A DNA stretch of 64,000 nt from Algoriphagus taiwanensis (GCF_036245645.1 NZ_BTPE01000015.1:33645-97644); one strand, 5' to 3'; positions 42,982 to 51,410 are shown, counted from the stretch's first letter. Notes: generated by a model from the sequence alone, not told the origin. Made by a program: numbers and translations.

Positions 42982-43057
42982 AAATTTCTCGCAGATGGCA
43001 CAGATAAGCACAGATGCTAAAAATCTGTGGAAATCTGAGACATCTGTGAGCAAATTT
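42982..43057. terminator. large imperfect hairpin between convergent genes
   Basis: AAATTTCTCGCAGATG (42982-42997) is nearly complementary to CATCTGTGAGCAAATTT (43041-43057). Inside it are two direct CACAGAT copies and an ATCTGTGG that can pair with them. It fills the whole gap between the sulfatase and GNAT stops, so it may act as a bidirectional terminator. Related CACAGAT sequence recurs at about 45768-45785, so it may also be a dispersed repeat. Confidence 0.45.
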
Positions 43058-43552
43058 TCAAAGGCTGAGCTCCATCACCACATCATCCATGACATACCCA
43101 TTTCCGATGTCGATCACTTCTTTGTAAATCTCCACAAAACCCATTCTTAGATAAAAATCAATAGCATTTTGATTGTATTTGTTCACATTCAGAAGCAGGC
43201 TTTTTTGACCGGCTTTTTTGGCTCGGTCGGCTACTTCTAGGATCAATGCTTTACCTGCACCTTTTCCCTGAGCTTCGGGTAGCAGATAGATTTTATGCAA
43301 CTTGGCTTTGGGACCTTCAGAATAATTGAGTTCAAAACCCGCAAATCCGAGTTCTTTGCCCTCATCTTCAATCAACAAAAAGGTATGCCCTTTGTCCAAC
43401 TGCGATTCCAGCATTTCCAGCGAATACATCCAATTGAGCATGTATTGGATCTGCTCAGGGCTCAAAATATTGGCAAAAGTGGATGGCCAAGTCCGGTGCG
43501 CAATAGACTGAACGAGGTGAAGTTCTTCTTTTTGTAATAAGCGGATTTGCAT
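43058..43552 (-). CDS. GNAT family N-acetyltransferase
   Basis: This 164-residue acetyl-CoA-dependent acyltransferase has the pyrophosphate-binding motif A: KIYLLPEAQGKGAGKALI (Q/R-x-x-G-x-G/A as QGKGAG at about 92-97), followed by motif B LLNVNKYNQNAIDFYLRMGFVEI. Such enzymes acetylate small molecules, peptides or drugs; the substrate cannot be assigned. It converges on the sulfatase gene and stands alone. Length is that of an intact single-domain GNAT. Confidence 0.9.
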   Translation of the reverse strand: MQIRLLQKEELHLVQSIAHRTWPSTFANILSPEQIQYMLNWMYSLEMLESQLDKGHTFLLIEDEGKELGFAGFELNYSEGPKAKLHKIYLLPEAQGKGAGKALILEVADRAKKAGQKSLLLNVNKYNQNAIDFYLRMGFVEIYKEVIDIGNGYVMDDVVMELSL

Positions 43553-43589
43553 AGTGAAATACGAGATACGAAATACGGGCTGGAAACTT

Positions 43590-43672
43590 TGAATTGGGCT
43601 TCTTTACAACTTTACCACCTTTCAACTTTACAACTTTTCAACCCAATCTTTCAATTTTTCAATCTTTCAATC
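43590..43672. repeat. degenerate CTTTACAAC/TTTCAATCTT tract
   Basis: A run of loosely repeated units such as CAACTTTACAACTTTTCAAC and CAATCTTTCAATTTTTCAATC fills the gap between GNAT and E1 genes. Similar tracts occur at about 25653-25687, 46020-46125 and 52690-52722, always between genes. They are too degenerate to be one exact repeat family. Confidence 0.45.
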
Positions 43673-45676
43673 TTAGAATTCAATTAGCTCCTTCAACTTC
43701 ACCTTAAAACGCTCTGTCGGTAAAAACTGCTTTTCCAGATTTGGAGCAAAAGGAACCGGAGTGTCCAAACTTCCTTCCCGCATTACAGGTGCATCAAGGT
43801 CTTTGAAGCAATGCTCGGAAATCCATGCACAAATCTCCGCACCGATTCCTCCAGTCAGTGTATCCTCGTGGAGGAAAATCACCTTTCCGGTCTTCTTTAC
43901 TGTAGCAGCTACAGCCTCCTGATCCCAAGGCAACAGGGTTCTCATGTCCAGAATGTCAGCGGAGATTCCGAGTTCCTCGACGGCCTTCATTGCCCAATGC
44001 ACGCCCATGCCATAGGTGATGATGGAGACTTGCGTGCCCTCTTGTGCCAAAGCTGCTTTTCCGACTTCCACGGTATAGTAGCTGTCCGGAACAGGTCCTG
44101 AAATGGATCGGTAAAGCAGTTTGTGCTCAAAGTAAAGGTAAGGGTTTGGGTCCTCCAAAGCCGCATTGAGCAGGCCTTTGGCATCGTGGGGATTGGAAGG
44201 ATAGACGATTTTCAGCCCGGGGGTATGGAAAAACCAAGCTTCATTTGACTGGGAATGAAACGGTCCCGCGGCAGTTCCAGCACCGGTTGGCATGCGGACC
44301 ACGACGTCGGCTTTTTGCCCCCATCGGTAGTGGATCTTGGCGAGATTGTTTACGATTTGGTTGAAACCCACACTCACGAAGTCCGCAAACTGCATCTCCA
44401 CCATGGCCTTGTAGCCTTTGATCGAGAGTCCGAGTCCGGCTCCGAGAATGGCGCTTTCGCAAAGCGGGGTATTCCGGACTCGATCCCCACCGAATTGGGC
44501 TTTGAATCCATCCGTGATTTTAAATACGCCACCGTACTCCCCGATGTCCTGACCCATGAGGATCAAATTGGGGTATTTTTCCATGGACTGACGCAGCCCG
44601 TCGCTGATCGCATCGATAAAGCGCTTTTCCGTACGTGGTCCCTCTGGAGCGATGACTTCTTGGGAAAAAGGCGCATAGACATCCGCCAGTTCTTCGGCTA
44701 GATTTGGGGTGATCGCTTCCTCTGCAAAAGCAATCTCCAAAGCGTCATTGATCGCTTTTTTGACCTTTTTATTCAGGTTTTCTTTGGTTGCCGCATCGAG
44801 CACACCGATGGATTCGAGATAGGCTTCGAAATTATCTACGGGATCGAGCTGTGCCCATTCTTCCATCAAATATTTGGGAACGTATTTGGTGCCGGAAGCT
44901 TCCTCGTGACCACGCATTCTAAAAGTGATCGCTTCGACCAAAACAGGTCTTGGGTTTTCGCGGATATCTTCGGCCAGTTTCAGGATGGTGTCATAGACAT
45001 CCAGCACGTTGTTTCCTTGTACCCGAACGGCCTCCATGCCATAGCCGGGGCCTTTTTCGGTAAAGTACTTGAAAGCAAACTGCTCCTCACTCGGAGTAGA
45101 AAGTCCATAGCCGTTGTGCTCGACCACAAAAATGACCGGTAGCTTCCAAACAGCCGCGACGTTTAATCCCTCGTGAAAATCTCCCTCTGAACTTGCTCCG
45201 TCGCCCGAGAAAACCAGCGTCACTTTCTTTTCCTCAGATAGCTTATGGGCCAACCCGATCCCATCTGCAATCGCCAATTGAGGCCCGAGGTGGGAAATCA
45301 TTCCGACAATATGATGTTCAATACTTCCAAAGTGAAAAGACCGGTCGCGTCCTTTGGTGAAGCCTGATTTTTTTCCCTGAAACTGTGCAAAAAGCCGTTC
45401 CAATGGCATGTTGCGCCCCGTGAAAATCCCAAGGTTTCGGTGCATGGGCAGGATAAATTCATCTGCAGCCAATGCATTGACCGCACCGATTGAGATGGCT
45501 TCCTGTCCCCAACCGCTAAACCATTTGCTGATTCGGCCCTGACGAAGGAGAATGAGCATTTTCTCCTCGATGCGTCGAGGAACAATCAGGGATTCGTAAA
45601 GCTTGAGAAGAGTTTCATCTGAATGATTTTTCCTGTCAAAAGTTAAAATTTGGGCATTTGGGGCGGTGAATTCCAT
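43673..45676 (-). CDS. fused alpha/beta E1 component of a 2-oxoacid dehydrogenase
   Basis: This 667-residue protein joins an alpha-type half (about 1-335) and a beta-type half (about 345-667), subunits that are separate in most bacteria. The alpha half has the ThDP motif GDGASSEGDFHEGLNVAAVW...NGYGLS and phosphorylation-loop-like FRMRGHEEA. The beta half has GQDIGEYGGVFKITDGF, ADFVSVGFNQIVNN and HEDTLTGGIGAEI. It decarboxylates pyruvate or a branched-chain 2-oxoacid and feeds an E2/E3 complex encoded elsewhere. The halves resemble branched-chain (BkdA/BkdB) subunits more than PdhA/PdhB, but this is not certain. It is transcribed alone, divergently from rimO. Confidence 0.9.
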   Translation of the reverse strand: MEFTAPNAQILTFDRKNHSDETLLKLYESLIVPRRIEEKMLILLRQGRISKWFSGWGQEAISIGAVNALAADEFILPMHRNLGIFTGRNMPLERLFAQFQGKKSGFTKGRDRSFHFGSIEHHIVGMISHLGPQLAIADGIGLAHKLSEEKKVTLVFSGDGASSEGDFHEGLNVAAVWKLPVIFVVEHNGYGLSTPSEEQFAFKYFTEKGPGYGMEAVRVQGNNVLDVYDTILKLAEDIRENPRPVLVEAITFRMRGHEEASGTKYVPKYLMEEWAQLDPVDNFEAYLESIGVLDAATKENLNKKVKKAINDALEIAFAEEAITPNLAEELADVYAPFSQEVIAPEGPRTEKRFIDAISDGLRQSMEKYPNLILMGQDIGEYGGVFKITDGFKAQFGGDRVRNTPLCESAILGAGLGLSIKGYKAMVEMQFADFVSVGFNQIVNNLAKIHYRWGQKADVVVRMPTGAGTAAGPFHSQSNEAWFFHTPGLKIVYPSNPHDAKGLLNAALEDPNPYLYFEHKLLYRSISGPVPDSYYTVEVGKAALAQEGTQVSIITYGMGVHWAMKAVEELGISADILDMRTLLPWDQEAVAATVKKTGKVIFLHEDTLTGGIGAEICAWISEHCFKDLDAPVMREGSLDTPVPFAPNLEKQFLPTERFKVKLKELIEF

Positions 45677-46154
45677 AGGGTTCGATTTGGGAATCTAAGG
45701 TACAGGAAGCCCCGAAATCGGCAAAGTATTATTGAAAGGGAGGAGGTTAAGTTTAAAGTTTCCTACAGGTAAACACAGATAAAACCACAGATTATAACAG
45801 CTATTGAAAACTCTGAGAAGTAAAAAATCCGAAATCTGACATTACAAACTCCGAAATCTCCCCTGCAATGCACCCCGATTCACATCGGGGGCAAAAAGTA
45901 AATGCAAGGAGTTAAAAAGTATTTGCTGTACGCTGCGAAATTAGATAAAGCTTTTTCCCCAATACGAAGTCCTGCGTTAAGCTTGTTTTATCAAAGTGTT
46001 AAGCGCAGAATTGAAAAATTTTAAAATTGGAAGATTTGAAAATTAAGGAAAGTCAAACGCCCAATTTTGAAGGAAAGGGTTGCAGAAAAAGCAATTTTCC
46101 AATTTTGTAATCTTTCAATCTTTGAATAAAAAATCCGCGAAGCGGTTTTTTGCC
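45677..46154. other. divergent intergenic region between E1 and rimO
   Basis: This 480-base gap holds small repeats and no gene that I accept. It contains CACAGATAAAACCACAGAT (about 45768-45786), a CCCCGAT/ATCGGGG palindrome (45873-45890), a degenerate TTTCAATCTT tract (46020-46125), and a GAA-loop hairpin with CCGC/GCGG stem and A/T flanks (46128-46151). The promoter of the E1 gene is not recognisable by TAnnTTTG. Confidence 0.45.
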
Positions 46155-46162
46155 TACCTTTG
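46155..46162 (+). promoter_or_regulatory. -7 element for rimO
   Basis: TACCTTTG matches TAnnTTTG exactly. Transcription would begin near 46169, upstream of the GTG at 46187 and downstream of the frame's first possible start, which supports the GTG. No TTG lies at 18-20 bases upstream, where the GAA-loop hairpin sits. Confidence 0.45.
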
Positions 46163-46186
46163 CCCTCCCAAATTGAAGCGAATTCT

Positions 46187-47500
46187 GTGAAAGCGAGAAC
46201 ATTAAAGAAAGACAAAGTCAATATCATCACCATGGGTTGCTCCAAAAACCTGGTGGATTCGGAAGTCCTTTTGACTCAGTTGAAAGGAAATGGAATCGAT
46301 GCCAGCCATGAGTCCAACTCTGATGACAATAACATCATCATCATCAATACCTGCGGTTTTATCGACAATGCCAAGCAGGAGTCGATCGATACCATCCTCC
46401 AGTATGTGGATGCCAAAGAGCAGGGTTTGGTGGACAAAGTTTACGTGACAGGCTGTCTTTCTCAGCGCTACAAGGACGATTTGGAAAAGGAAATCCCTCA
46501 GGTGGATGCATTTTTTGGTACGCGTGATTTGCCTGCGATTTTGAAGAAATTCAAGGCAGACTATAAGCATGAGTTGGTTGGGGAGCGTCTTTTGACCCAT
46601 TCCGCGCACTATGCTTACATGAAGATTTCCGAGGGTTGTGACCGACCTTGTTCTTTCTGCGCCATTCCGCTGATGCGTGGAGGACATATTTCCCGGCCGA
46701 TTGAAGAGTTGGTCAAAGAAGCCCAGCATAAGGCTGCCAATGGAACAAAGGAATTGTTGCTGATTGCGCAGGATTCGACTTATTACGGGTTGGATTTGTA
46801 CAAAAAGAGAAATCTAGCCGAGTTGATGGATCGATTGGCAGATGTGGAGGGGATCGATTGGATTCGTCTGCATTATGCTTATCCAACCGGTTTCCCAATG
46901 GATGTGATTCAAGTGATGAAAGACCGTCCGAATATCTGCAAGTACTTGGATATTCCTTTGCAGCATGGTTCCACTTCCGTTTTGAAGACCATGCGCCGAG
47001 GTACAACCCGCGAAAAGCAGGAAGAACTCATTCATAGCATCCGGGAAATGATCCCGGAGATTGCCATCAGAACCACCTTGATCGCCGGGCATCCAGGTGA
47101 GGGAGAAAAGGAGTTTCAGGAAATGGTGGACTTTGTGGAGCGGATGAAGTTTGAGCGTTTGGGTGTGTTTACCTATTCTCATGAGGAAAATACCCATGCC
47201 TTCTCCATGGAGGATACCCTTTCCCAAGAAGAAAAGCAGGACCGTGCCAATCATCTGATGGAAGTGCAGGAGCAAATCAGCTACGACCTCAACCAGGAGA
47301 AAATCGGAAAAACTTACAAAGTGCTGATCGATAAAAAAGAAGGCGGATACTTCGTCGGCCGAACCGAATTTGACTCCGTGGAAGTGGACAATGAAGTGCT
47401 GATCGATGCCTCCAAATTCTACTGTAGAGTGGGAGACTTTGTACAGGCCAAGGTCTTTGATGCGACGGAGTTTGATCTGTATGCGACGGTAGAAAATTGA
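46187..47500 (+). CDS. rimO: ribosomal protein S12 methylthiotransferase RimO
   Basis: This radical-SAM enzyme adds a methylthio group to Asp-89 of ribosomal protein S12 (E. coli numbering). From the GTG at 46187 it is 438 residues and begins MKARTLKKDKVNIITMGCSKN. The reading frame opens nine codons earlier at a TTG that lies in the -7 box. The N-terminal cluster cysteines are in TMGCSKN, INTCGFI and VTGCLSQ; the radical-SAM motif CxxxCxxC is CDRPCSFC; a C-terminal TRAM domain follows. Motifs and length fit RimO rather than MiaB. A terminator follows about 20 bases after the stop. Confidence 0.96.
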   Translation: MKARTLKKDKVNIITMGCSKNLVDSEVLLTQLKGNGIDASHESNSDDNNIIIINTCGFIDNAKQESIDTILQYVDAKEQGLVDKVYVTGCLSQRYKDDLEKEIPQVDAFFGTRDLPAILKKFKADYKHELVGERLLTHSAHYAYMKISEGCDRPCSFCAIPLMRGGHISRPIEELVKEAQHKAANGTKELLLIAQDSTYYGLDLYKKRNLAELMDRLADVEGIDWIRLHYAYPTGFPMDVIQVMKDRPNICKYLDIPLQHGSTSVLKTMRRGTTREKQEELIHSIREMIPEIAIRTTLIAGHPGEGEKEFQEMVDFVERMKFERLGVFTYSHEENTHAFSMEDTLSQEEKQDRANHLMEVQEQISYDLNQEKIGKTYKVLIDKKEGGYFVGRTEFDSVEVDNEVLIDASKFYCRVGDFVQAKVFDATEFDLYATVEN

Positions 47501-47521
47501 AAATCAATTGAAACTAATTCA

Positions 47522-47553
47522 AAGCCTGGGTTTTATAAGTGCCCAGGCTTTTG
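47522..47553 (+). terminator. rimO terminator
   Basis: AAGCCTGGG (47522-47530) and CCCAGGCTT (47542-47550) are perfect arms around an 11-base loop, followed by TTGTA. The T run is short. It lies between rimO and the next gene and helps to fix that gene's start at 47586. Confidence 0.7.
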
Positions 47554-47585
47554 TATTATGTGATCATACCAAATACCAAGTCATA

Positions 47586-48782
47586 ATGTTTTCTACCGTT
47601 TTTTTGATGCTGGTTTTAATTTTTCAACCCAGCAAATTGGATACAGGGTATTTTTATTTTGGGAATACCAATCTGATTGGAGTGGGGCAATTAAAGGATG
47701 GTTATAAGTCTGGAGAATGGAAAATTTATCCTAAAACCTATCCAGATGATTTCCCAAAAAACAGCATTCTTGAGGCTGATCCGGCAGATTTCAAAAGGAA
47801 TTTTAATCATGAAACCCCCTTGTTTATCATGAATTTTGAAGCGGGAATACCGAATGGAGATTTCCTGGAAAACTATCCTAATGGGAAACCCAAAGTAATG
47901 GTGCATCAAAAAGATGGAGTTTTTGAAGGTGAATTTGGGGAGTTTTATGAAAGTAGAGAATTGCGTCTGAAAGGGAAGGTACTGGATGGGAAAAAAGAAG
48001 GGGAATGGCTGGAGTATTCAAAGTCAGGAAAAATAATTTCTTATATGACTTATAGCAATGGATATGCAGAAGGGAAAGGGTTAGGCTATTATCCTAATGG
48101 GAATTTGGAATGGGAGGGATACTTTAAAAACGGTGAATTAGACGGAGTCTACACTTATTATTTGTCCGATTCTACCTTGAAAGTGAAGGGACAATACTCC
48201 GGAGGAATCCCGGTTGGTGAGTGGATGGAGAAGTTGGAAATATTGCCTGGGTTTTATCGAAAAGGAAATTATCAAGATGGTTTTAAAGAAGGGGAATGGG
48301 GGCTTATTAATCTTGAGGGAGAAAATGTACAAACTGAATACTACGAAAAAGGCAAGCTTATCTCCATCAGTGAGTTTAAAGTGCCCGATCTGGTTGTGGA
48401 TAAAGGAAAGGTGAAGAATGGTAAAGGAAGGCGCATTTTCTATGATGGAGATGGAAATATATTGGCAAAAGGGAAAGTTTCAAGAGGAAAAGAAGTAGGA
48501 GTTTGGTACTTCTATTTTCCAGAATCTAATCGAATTTCTGCTGCAGGAAAGTTGGAGGGAAATGATCGCATTGGGACCTGGAATTTTTATTCCTATCAGG
48601 GCGAAATCATAGACCAAAAGCGTTATCAAACCCCTGACGGGCATTGGGAAGCAATGAGGAAAAGATCTCGCAGATCAAGTGGAAAACAGAAATGGAACCC
48701 CAATTCTTCGCAGGATCAAGATAACCGAAATTTCGGGAGTATGGGTCAAAATATCGAGACGTATGGGGCATTCTTAAAATAA
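47586..48782 (+). CDS. YwqK/MORN_2-repeat protein, first of a tandem pair
   Basis: From MFSTVFLMLVLIFQPSKLDTG this is a 398-residue secreted or membrane-anchored protein. The frame opens at 47508, but that would run through the rimO terminator. The body is a series of MORN_2/YwqK-type repeats of about 20-25 residues (GYKSGEWKIY, GVFEGEFGEFYESRE, GKKEGEWLEYSKSGK, GELDGVYTYYL), typically FxNGxxxGxWxxY. The end is a low-complexity basic tail. Function is unknown; such repeats occur in Bacteroidota cell-surface and toxin-antitoxin-associated proteins. A paralogue of the same length and repeat order lies downstream. Confidence 0.78.
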   Translation: MFSTVFLMLVLIFQPSKLDTGYFYFGNTNLIGVGQLKDGYKSGEWKIYPKTYPDDFPKNSILEADPADFKRNFNHETPLFIMNFEAGIPNGDFLENYPNGKPKVMVHQKDGVFEGEFGEFYESRELRLKGKVLDGKKEGEWLEYSKSGKIISYMTYSNGYAEGKGLGYYPNGNLEWEGYFKNGELDGVYTYYLSDSTLKVKGQYSGGIPVGEWMEKLEILPGFYRKGNYQDGFKEGEWGLINLEGENVQTEYYEKGKLISISEFKVPDLVVDKGKVKNGKGRRIFYDGDGNILAKGKVSRGKEVGVWYFYFPESNRISAAGKLEGNDRIGTWNFYSYQGEIIDQKRYQTPDGHWEAMRKRSRRSSGKQKWNPNSSQDQDNRNFGSMGQNIETYGAFLK

Positions 48783-48845
48783 ATCAGATCTAAATTTCAG
48801 CTTTGGTGCTTTTTCGAAATTAGGAGCTGTTGATCTTTTCTTGCT

Positions 48846-48954
48846 ATGCTGCCTCTCCAGAAGAAGAATTCTTGTTTTGAAACGTTTGTTATGCTGCTTT
48901 TCCGAAAGCAGCATTGTTCAATTCTAAAATGATCCGGATTCTGGAGAAGCTGGA
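48846..48954 (+). repeat. REP-like palindromes between the two YwqK paralogues
   Basis: Three units are seen. ATGCTGCCTCTCCAGAAG (48846 on) is degenerate. ATGCTGCTTT/AAAGCAGCAT around TCCG (48891-48914) has perfect 10-base arms. TCCGGATTCTGGAGAAGCTGGA (48933-48954) is a related unit in the other orientation. The first two and the TTGTTTTGAAACG spacer between them match the array at 50497-50565. Confidence 0.8.
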
Positions 48955-49086
48955 CTGCTTGGAAATTTTCCATTAAAATTTTTTTCAATTCCCATTAGAA
49001 AATTGTATTAAACTATTAGGAAGTGAGGTCGTTGATAGCTTTAGAAAACACAAGGTTTTCTTCTAAACTTCACTAAATCAATATTT

Positions 49087-50373
49087 ATGAAATCGTTATT
49101 GATTATCCTGCTTGGGCTGAGTCTAACTCAGTATGCACCTGAAAATGACAGTCAGGTATACTTCTATTTTGGAAATACCAATCTGGTTGGTGTTGGTCCA
49201 ATTGAAGAAGGGAAGAAGTCCGGAACCTGGAAAATTTATAAGCGGGTAAATGAGCTCAGTGCTCCGCAAGAGAGTCTGGATGCAGTAAGAGGAGTGGAGA
49301 TTGAAGAGACGTTTGATTTATCGATGCCAGTCTTTCAGATTGTTTTCAAAGACAATCAGCCGGATGGACTAATGGAGGAGTTTTACTCAAACGGTCAGCT
49401 CAAAAAGCTGGTGAATTTTTCCGAAGGAAAGCTAAACGGAGATTTTTTCGAATTCAGTATTACTGGTGATGTTCTTCTTTCCGGTCGTTACAAAGATGGT
49501 TTGAAAGTAGGCGAATGGAATTCGTATTACAGGAATGGCGCCAAGAAATCCGAGTACAGTTACTCCAATAACCTCCTTTACGGGACCTATAAGGCCTTTT
49601 TTCCTAATGGGAACCTTCAAAAATCAGTAGAATATCAGAATGATCAAGAGCACGGACCCTACATGCGATTCCACGAAGATGGTCAACCTGAAATTATTGC
49701 TGCATTTGCAAACGGTGAACTAAATGGAGGTTGGGAAAATTTTGACAATCTGGGCGACTTGATTAGTAAAGGCCAATTCCAAGAAGGGATTCGAGTTGGA
49801 TTTTGGAAAGAGCAAATCCGGGAAGTGCAGGGCTTTTACCGAGTGGGTGAATATAAAGAGGGAAGAAAAGAGGGAGTTTGGAAGGTTGTCGATGAGAATG
49901 GGTTCATTTTTCAGGAGGAAAAGTTTGAATCAGATCAACTGGTCTCTTTCAGTGAGTTTAAGACCATAGACGGCAAAGTACTTGATGCTGGCAAACTAGT
50001 CAATGGAACAGGCAAAAGGCTGATTTATAATCGAGAAGGGGATATTCTTGAGAACGGCCGCTATCTCAAAGGTAGCCGAACTGGAGTTTGGTACACTTAT
50101 TATCCCAAAAGTACGGTGGTCGCGAGTAGGGGCTCTTATAGCTCAGGGGAAAAGGTAGGTACTTGGAGATATTTTGGATTTGATGGGGAATCCCTGGGAG
50201 AAGAGAATTTTGAATCTGGAGGAACCGCTCTAGCCCAGACGGAGAATAACATAAAAAATCCCTCTATGAGTAATGTAGATCATTTTCGAAGGAAAAATCC
50301 ATCAGAGCCTACTTCAACCAACGATTTGGATTTTTTAGTGCGGTTTACGAGTCCAAATCCCTTTACATTCTGA
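49087..50373 (+). CDS. YwqK/MORN_2-repeat protein, second of a tandem pair
   Basis: This 428-residue protein starts MKSLLIILLGLSLTQYA, a short signal-like segment, then repeats YFYFGNTNLVGVGPIEEGKKSG, closely matching the start of the upstream paralogue (YFYFGNTNLIGVGQLKDGYKSG), and continues with MORN_2-type units (FSEGKLNGDFFEF, GLKVGEWNSYYRNG). The two genes look like an old tandem duplication with divergence, most clearly in their C-terminal tails. A terminator follows about 30 bases after the stop. Function is unknown. Confidence 0.78.
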   Translation: MKSLLIILLGLSLTQYAPENDSQVYFYFGNTNLVGVGPIEEGKKSGTWKIYKRVNELSAPQESLDAVRGVEIEETFDLSMPVFQIVFKDNQPDGLMEEFYSNGQLKKLVNFSEGKLNGDFFEFSITGDVLLSGRYKDGLKVGEWNSYYRNGAKKSEYSYSNNLLYGTYKAFFPNGNLQKSVEYQNDQEHGPYMRFHEDGQPEIIAAFANGELNGGWENFDNLGDLISKGQFQEGIRVGFWKEQIREVQGFYRVGEYKEGRKEGVWKVVDENGFIFQEEKFESDQLVSFSEFKTIDGKVLDAGKLVNGTGKRLIYNREGDILENGRYLKGSRTGVWYTYYPKSTVVASRGSYSSGEKVGTWRYFGFDGESLGEENFESGGTALAQTENNIKNPSMSNVDHFRRKNPSEPTSTNDLDFLVRFTSPNPFTF

Positions 50374-50401
50374 AGCAACATCAAATAGAACAAAGAAAAT
50401 T

Positions 50402-50429
50402 ATGCCACCTCAGAGAGGTGGCATTTTTT
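50402..50429 (+). terminator. terminator of the second YwqK-repeat gene
   Basis: ATGCCACCTC (50402-50411) and GAGGTGGCAT (50415-50424) form perfect 10-base arms around AGA, followed by a run of Ts to 50429. Confidence 0.88.
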
Positions 50430-50496
50430 ATTTACATATTTAGGCTTTGCTGAAAGAAGAGCCTCTGGGATGGATAAATAGTTTCAGCTTTTTGTT

Positions 50497-50565
50497 ATGC
50501 TGCTTCTCCAGAAGCAGCATTTTTGTTTTGAGACGTTCGTTATGCTGCTTTTCCGAAAGCAGTAT
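50497..50565 (+). repeat. REP pair (BIME-like) upstream of the RAYT gene
   Basis: ATGCTGCTTC/GAAGCAGCAT around TCCA (50497-50520) is a perfect palindrome. After a 21-base spacer comes ATGCTGCTTT/AAAGCAGTAT around TCCG (50542-50565) with one mismatch. The pair and spacer match 48846-48914. It lies 35 bases before the RAYT start, as is usual for REP elements and their transposase. Confidence 0.85.
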
Positions 50566-50599
50566 TTTTCCTAATTTCAATCAAAATTTTTTAAAAATC

Positions 50600-51145
50600 A
50601 TGAAGCCATTTCAAGTTTCTGATCAACATGCCATCTACTTTTTGACCTTGACTATTGAGGGTTGGATCGATGTTTTTACCCGCAAAGAATATAAGCTTGA
50701 AATAGTCGACTCACTGAATTTTTGTGTTGATCGAAAAGGTTTAGAGATTTATGGTTGGTGTTTGATGTCAAATCATCTGCATCTGCTGTGCAGATCCAAG
50801 GAAGCATTCAGACTTTCTGATACCATTCAGGATTTCAAGAAATTTACAGCCAAAAGAATTCTTGAAAGCCTTGAAAAAGAGAGCATCGAATCAAGAGCTA
50901 AATGGATGATTGATTTTTTTAGAAATAGGGGTGAGACTCAGGCAAGAATTAAGAATTACAAGTTTTGGAAGGATGGTCTTCATGCTATTTCGGTAGAGTC
51001 TTCAGATTTTTTTCAGCAGAAACTTCATTATATCCATCAAAATCCAGTTGAGGCTATGATCGTAGAGGAAGCAGAAGAATATTGGTTTAGCTCTGCGAGA
51101 GATTATGCGGGTAGGAAAGGTTTGGTGAAAATCGAGCTTTATTGA
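50600..51145 (+). CDS. REP-associated tyrosine transposase (RAYT, Y1_Tnp/HUH family)
   Basis: This 181-residue single-strand transposase relative has the HUH metal motif in GWCLMSNHLHLLCR (H59, H61), FKKFTAKRILE in the middle helix, and YIHQNPVEAMIV with the catalytic Tyr at about 144. RAYTs are single-copy, IS200/IS605-related enzymes that cut REP palindromes and are thought to spread them. The start is the ATG before KPFQVSDQHAIYFLTLT; the frame opens at 50447 but that part runs through the REP palindromes. REP elements lie on both sides. All expected motifs are intact. Confidence 0.9.
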   Translation: MKPFQVSDQHAIYFLTLTIEGWIDVFTRKEYKLEIVDSLNFCVDRKGLEIYGWCLMSNHLHLLCRSKEAFRLSDTIQDFKKFTAKRILESLEKESIESRAKWMIDFFRNRGETQARIKNYKFWKDGLHAISVESSDFFQQKLHYIHQNPVEAMIVEEAEEYWFSSARDYAGRKGLVKIELY

Positions 51146-51154
51146 AATCAGAAA

Positions 51155-51341
51155 ATCCTGATTCTGGAGAAGTAGGATAACCATCTGGGTTGTGCTGCTT
51201 TTCCGAAAGCAGCACTCAGGAAGCCAATTAATAAATCCATGTTCCGGAGAAGCAGGACAATAGTACCCTTTTCAAGTCCAGCTTCTGGAGAAGCAGGACA
51301 GCAGCATCCTTTTCAAGTCCAGCTTCTGGAGAAGCAGGACA
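51155..51341 (+). repeat. REP array downstream of the RAYT gene
   Basis: Five units follow the RAYT stop: ATCCTGATTCTGGAGAAG (from 51155); GTGCTGCTTT/AAAGCAGCAC around TCCG (51192-51215), a perfect palindrome; TCCATGTTCCGGAGAAGCAG (51236 on); and two copies of TCCAGCTTCTGGAGAAGCAG (from 51277 and 51318) set in a 41-base tandem repeat. The core GCTTC-TGGA-GAAGC is the inverse of GCTTC-TCCA-GAAGC in the upstream array. Confidence 0.82.
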
Positions 51342-51410
51342 ATATCGCCCTGTACTTACTTTTTGCCCTTTGCCTCGCATCCCCTAATTTAGCCGACTAA
51401 AATCCTCCGA

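Noticed and set aside
43590..43672. Pyrimidine-rich CAACTTT tract as a regulatory site or microsatellite
   Set aside because: Too degenerate to be a simple tandem repeat, and similar tracts occur at several unrelated intergenic places; kept only as a repeat tract.
46128..46151. CCGC/GCGG hairpin with flanking A and T runs read as a terminator
   Set aside because: It lies between divergent genes directly upstream of the rimO -7 element, so there is no transcript to terminate that I can identify; more likely a chance or dispersed hairpin.
51236..51341. Short CRISPR-like array of three repeated units
   Set aside because: The units are imperfect palindromes related to the REP elements next to a RAYT, spacers are short and alike, and no cas gene is present.
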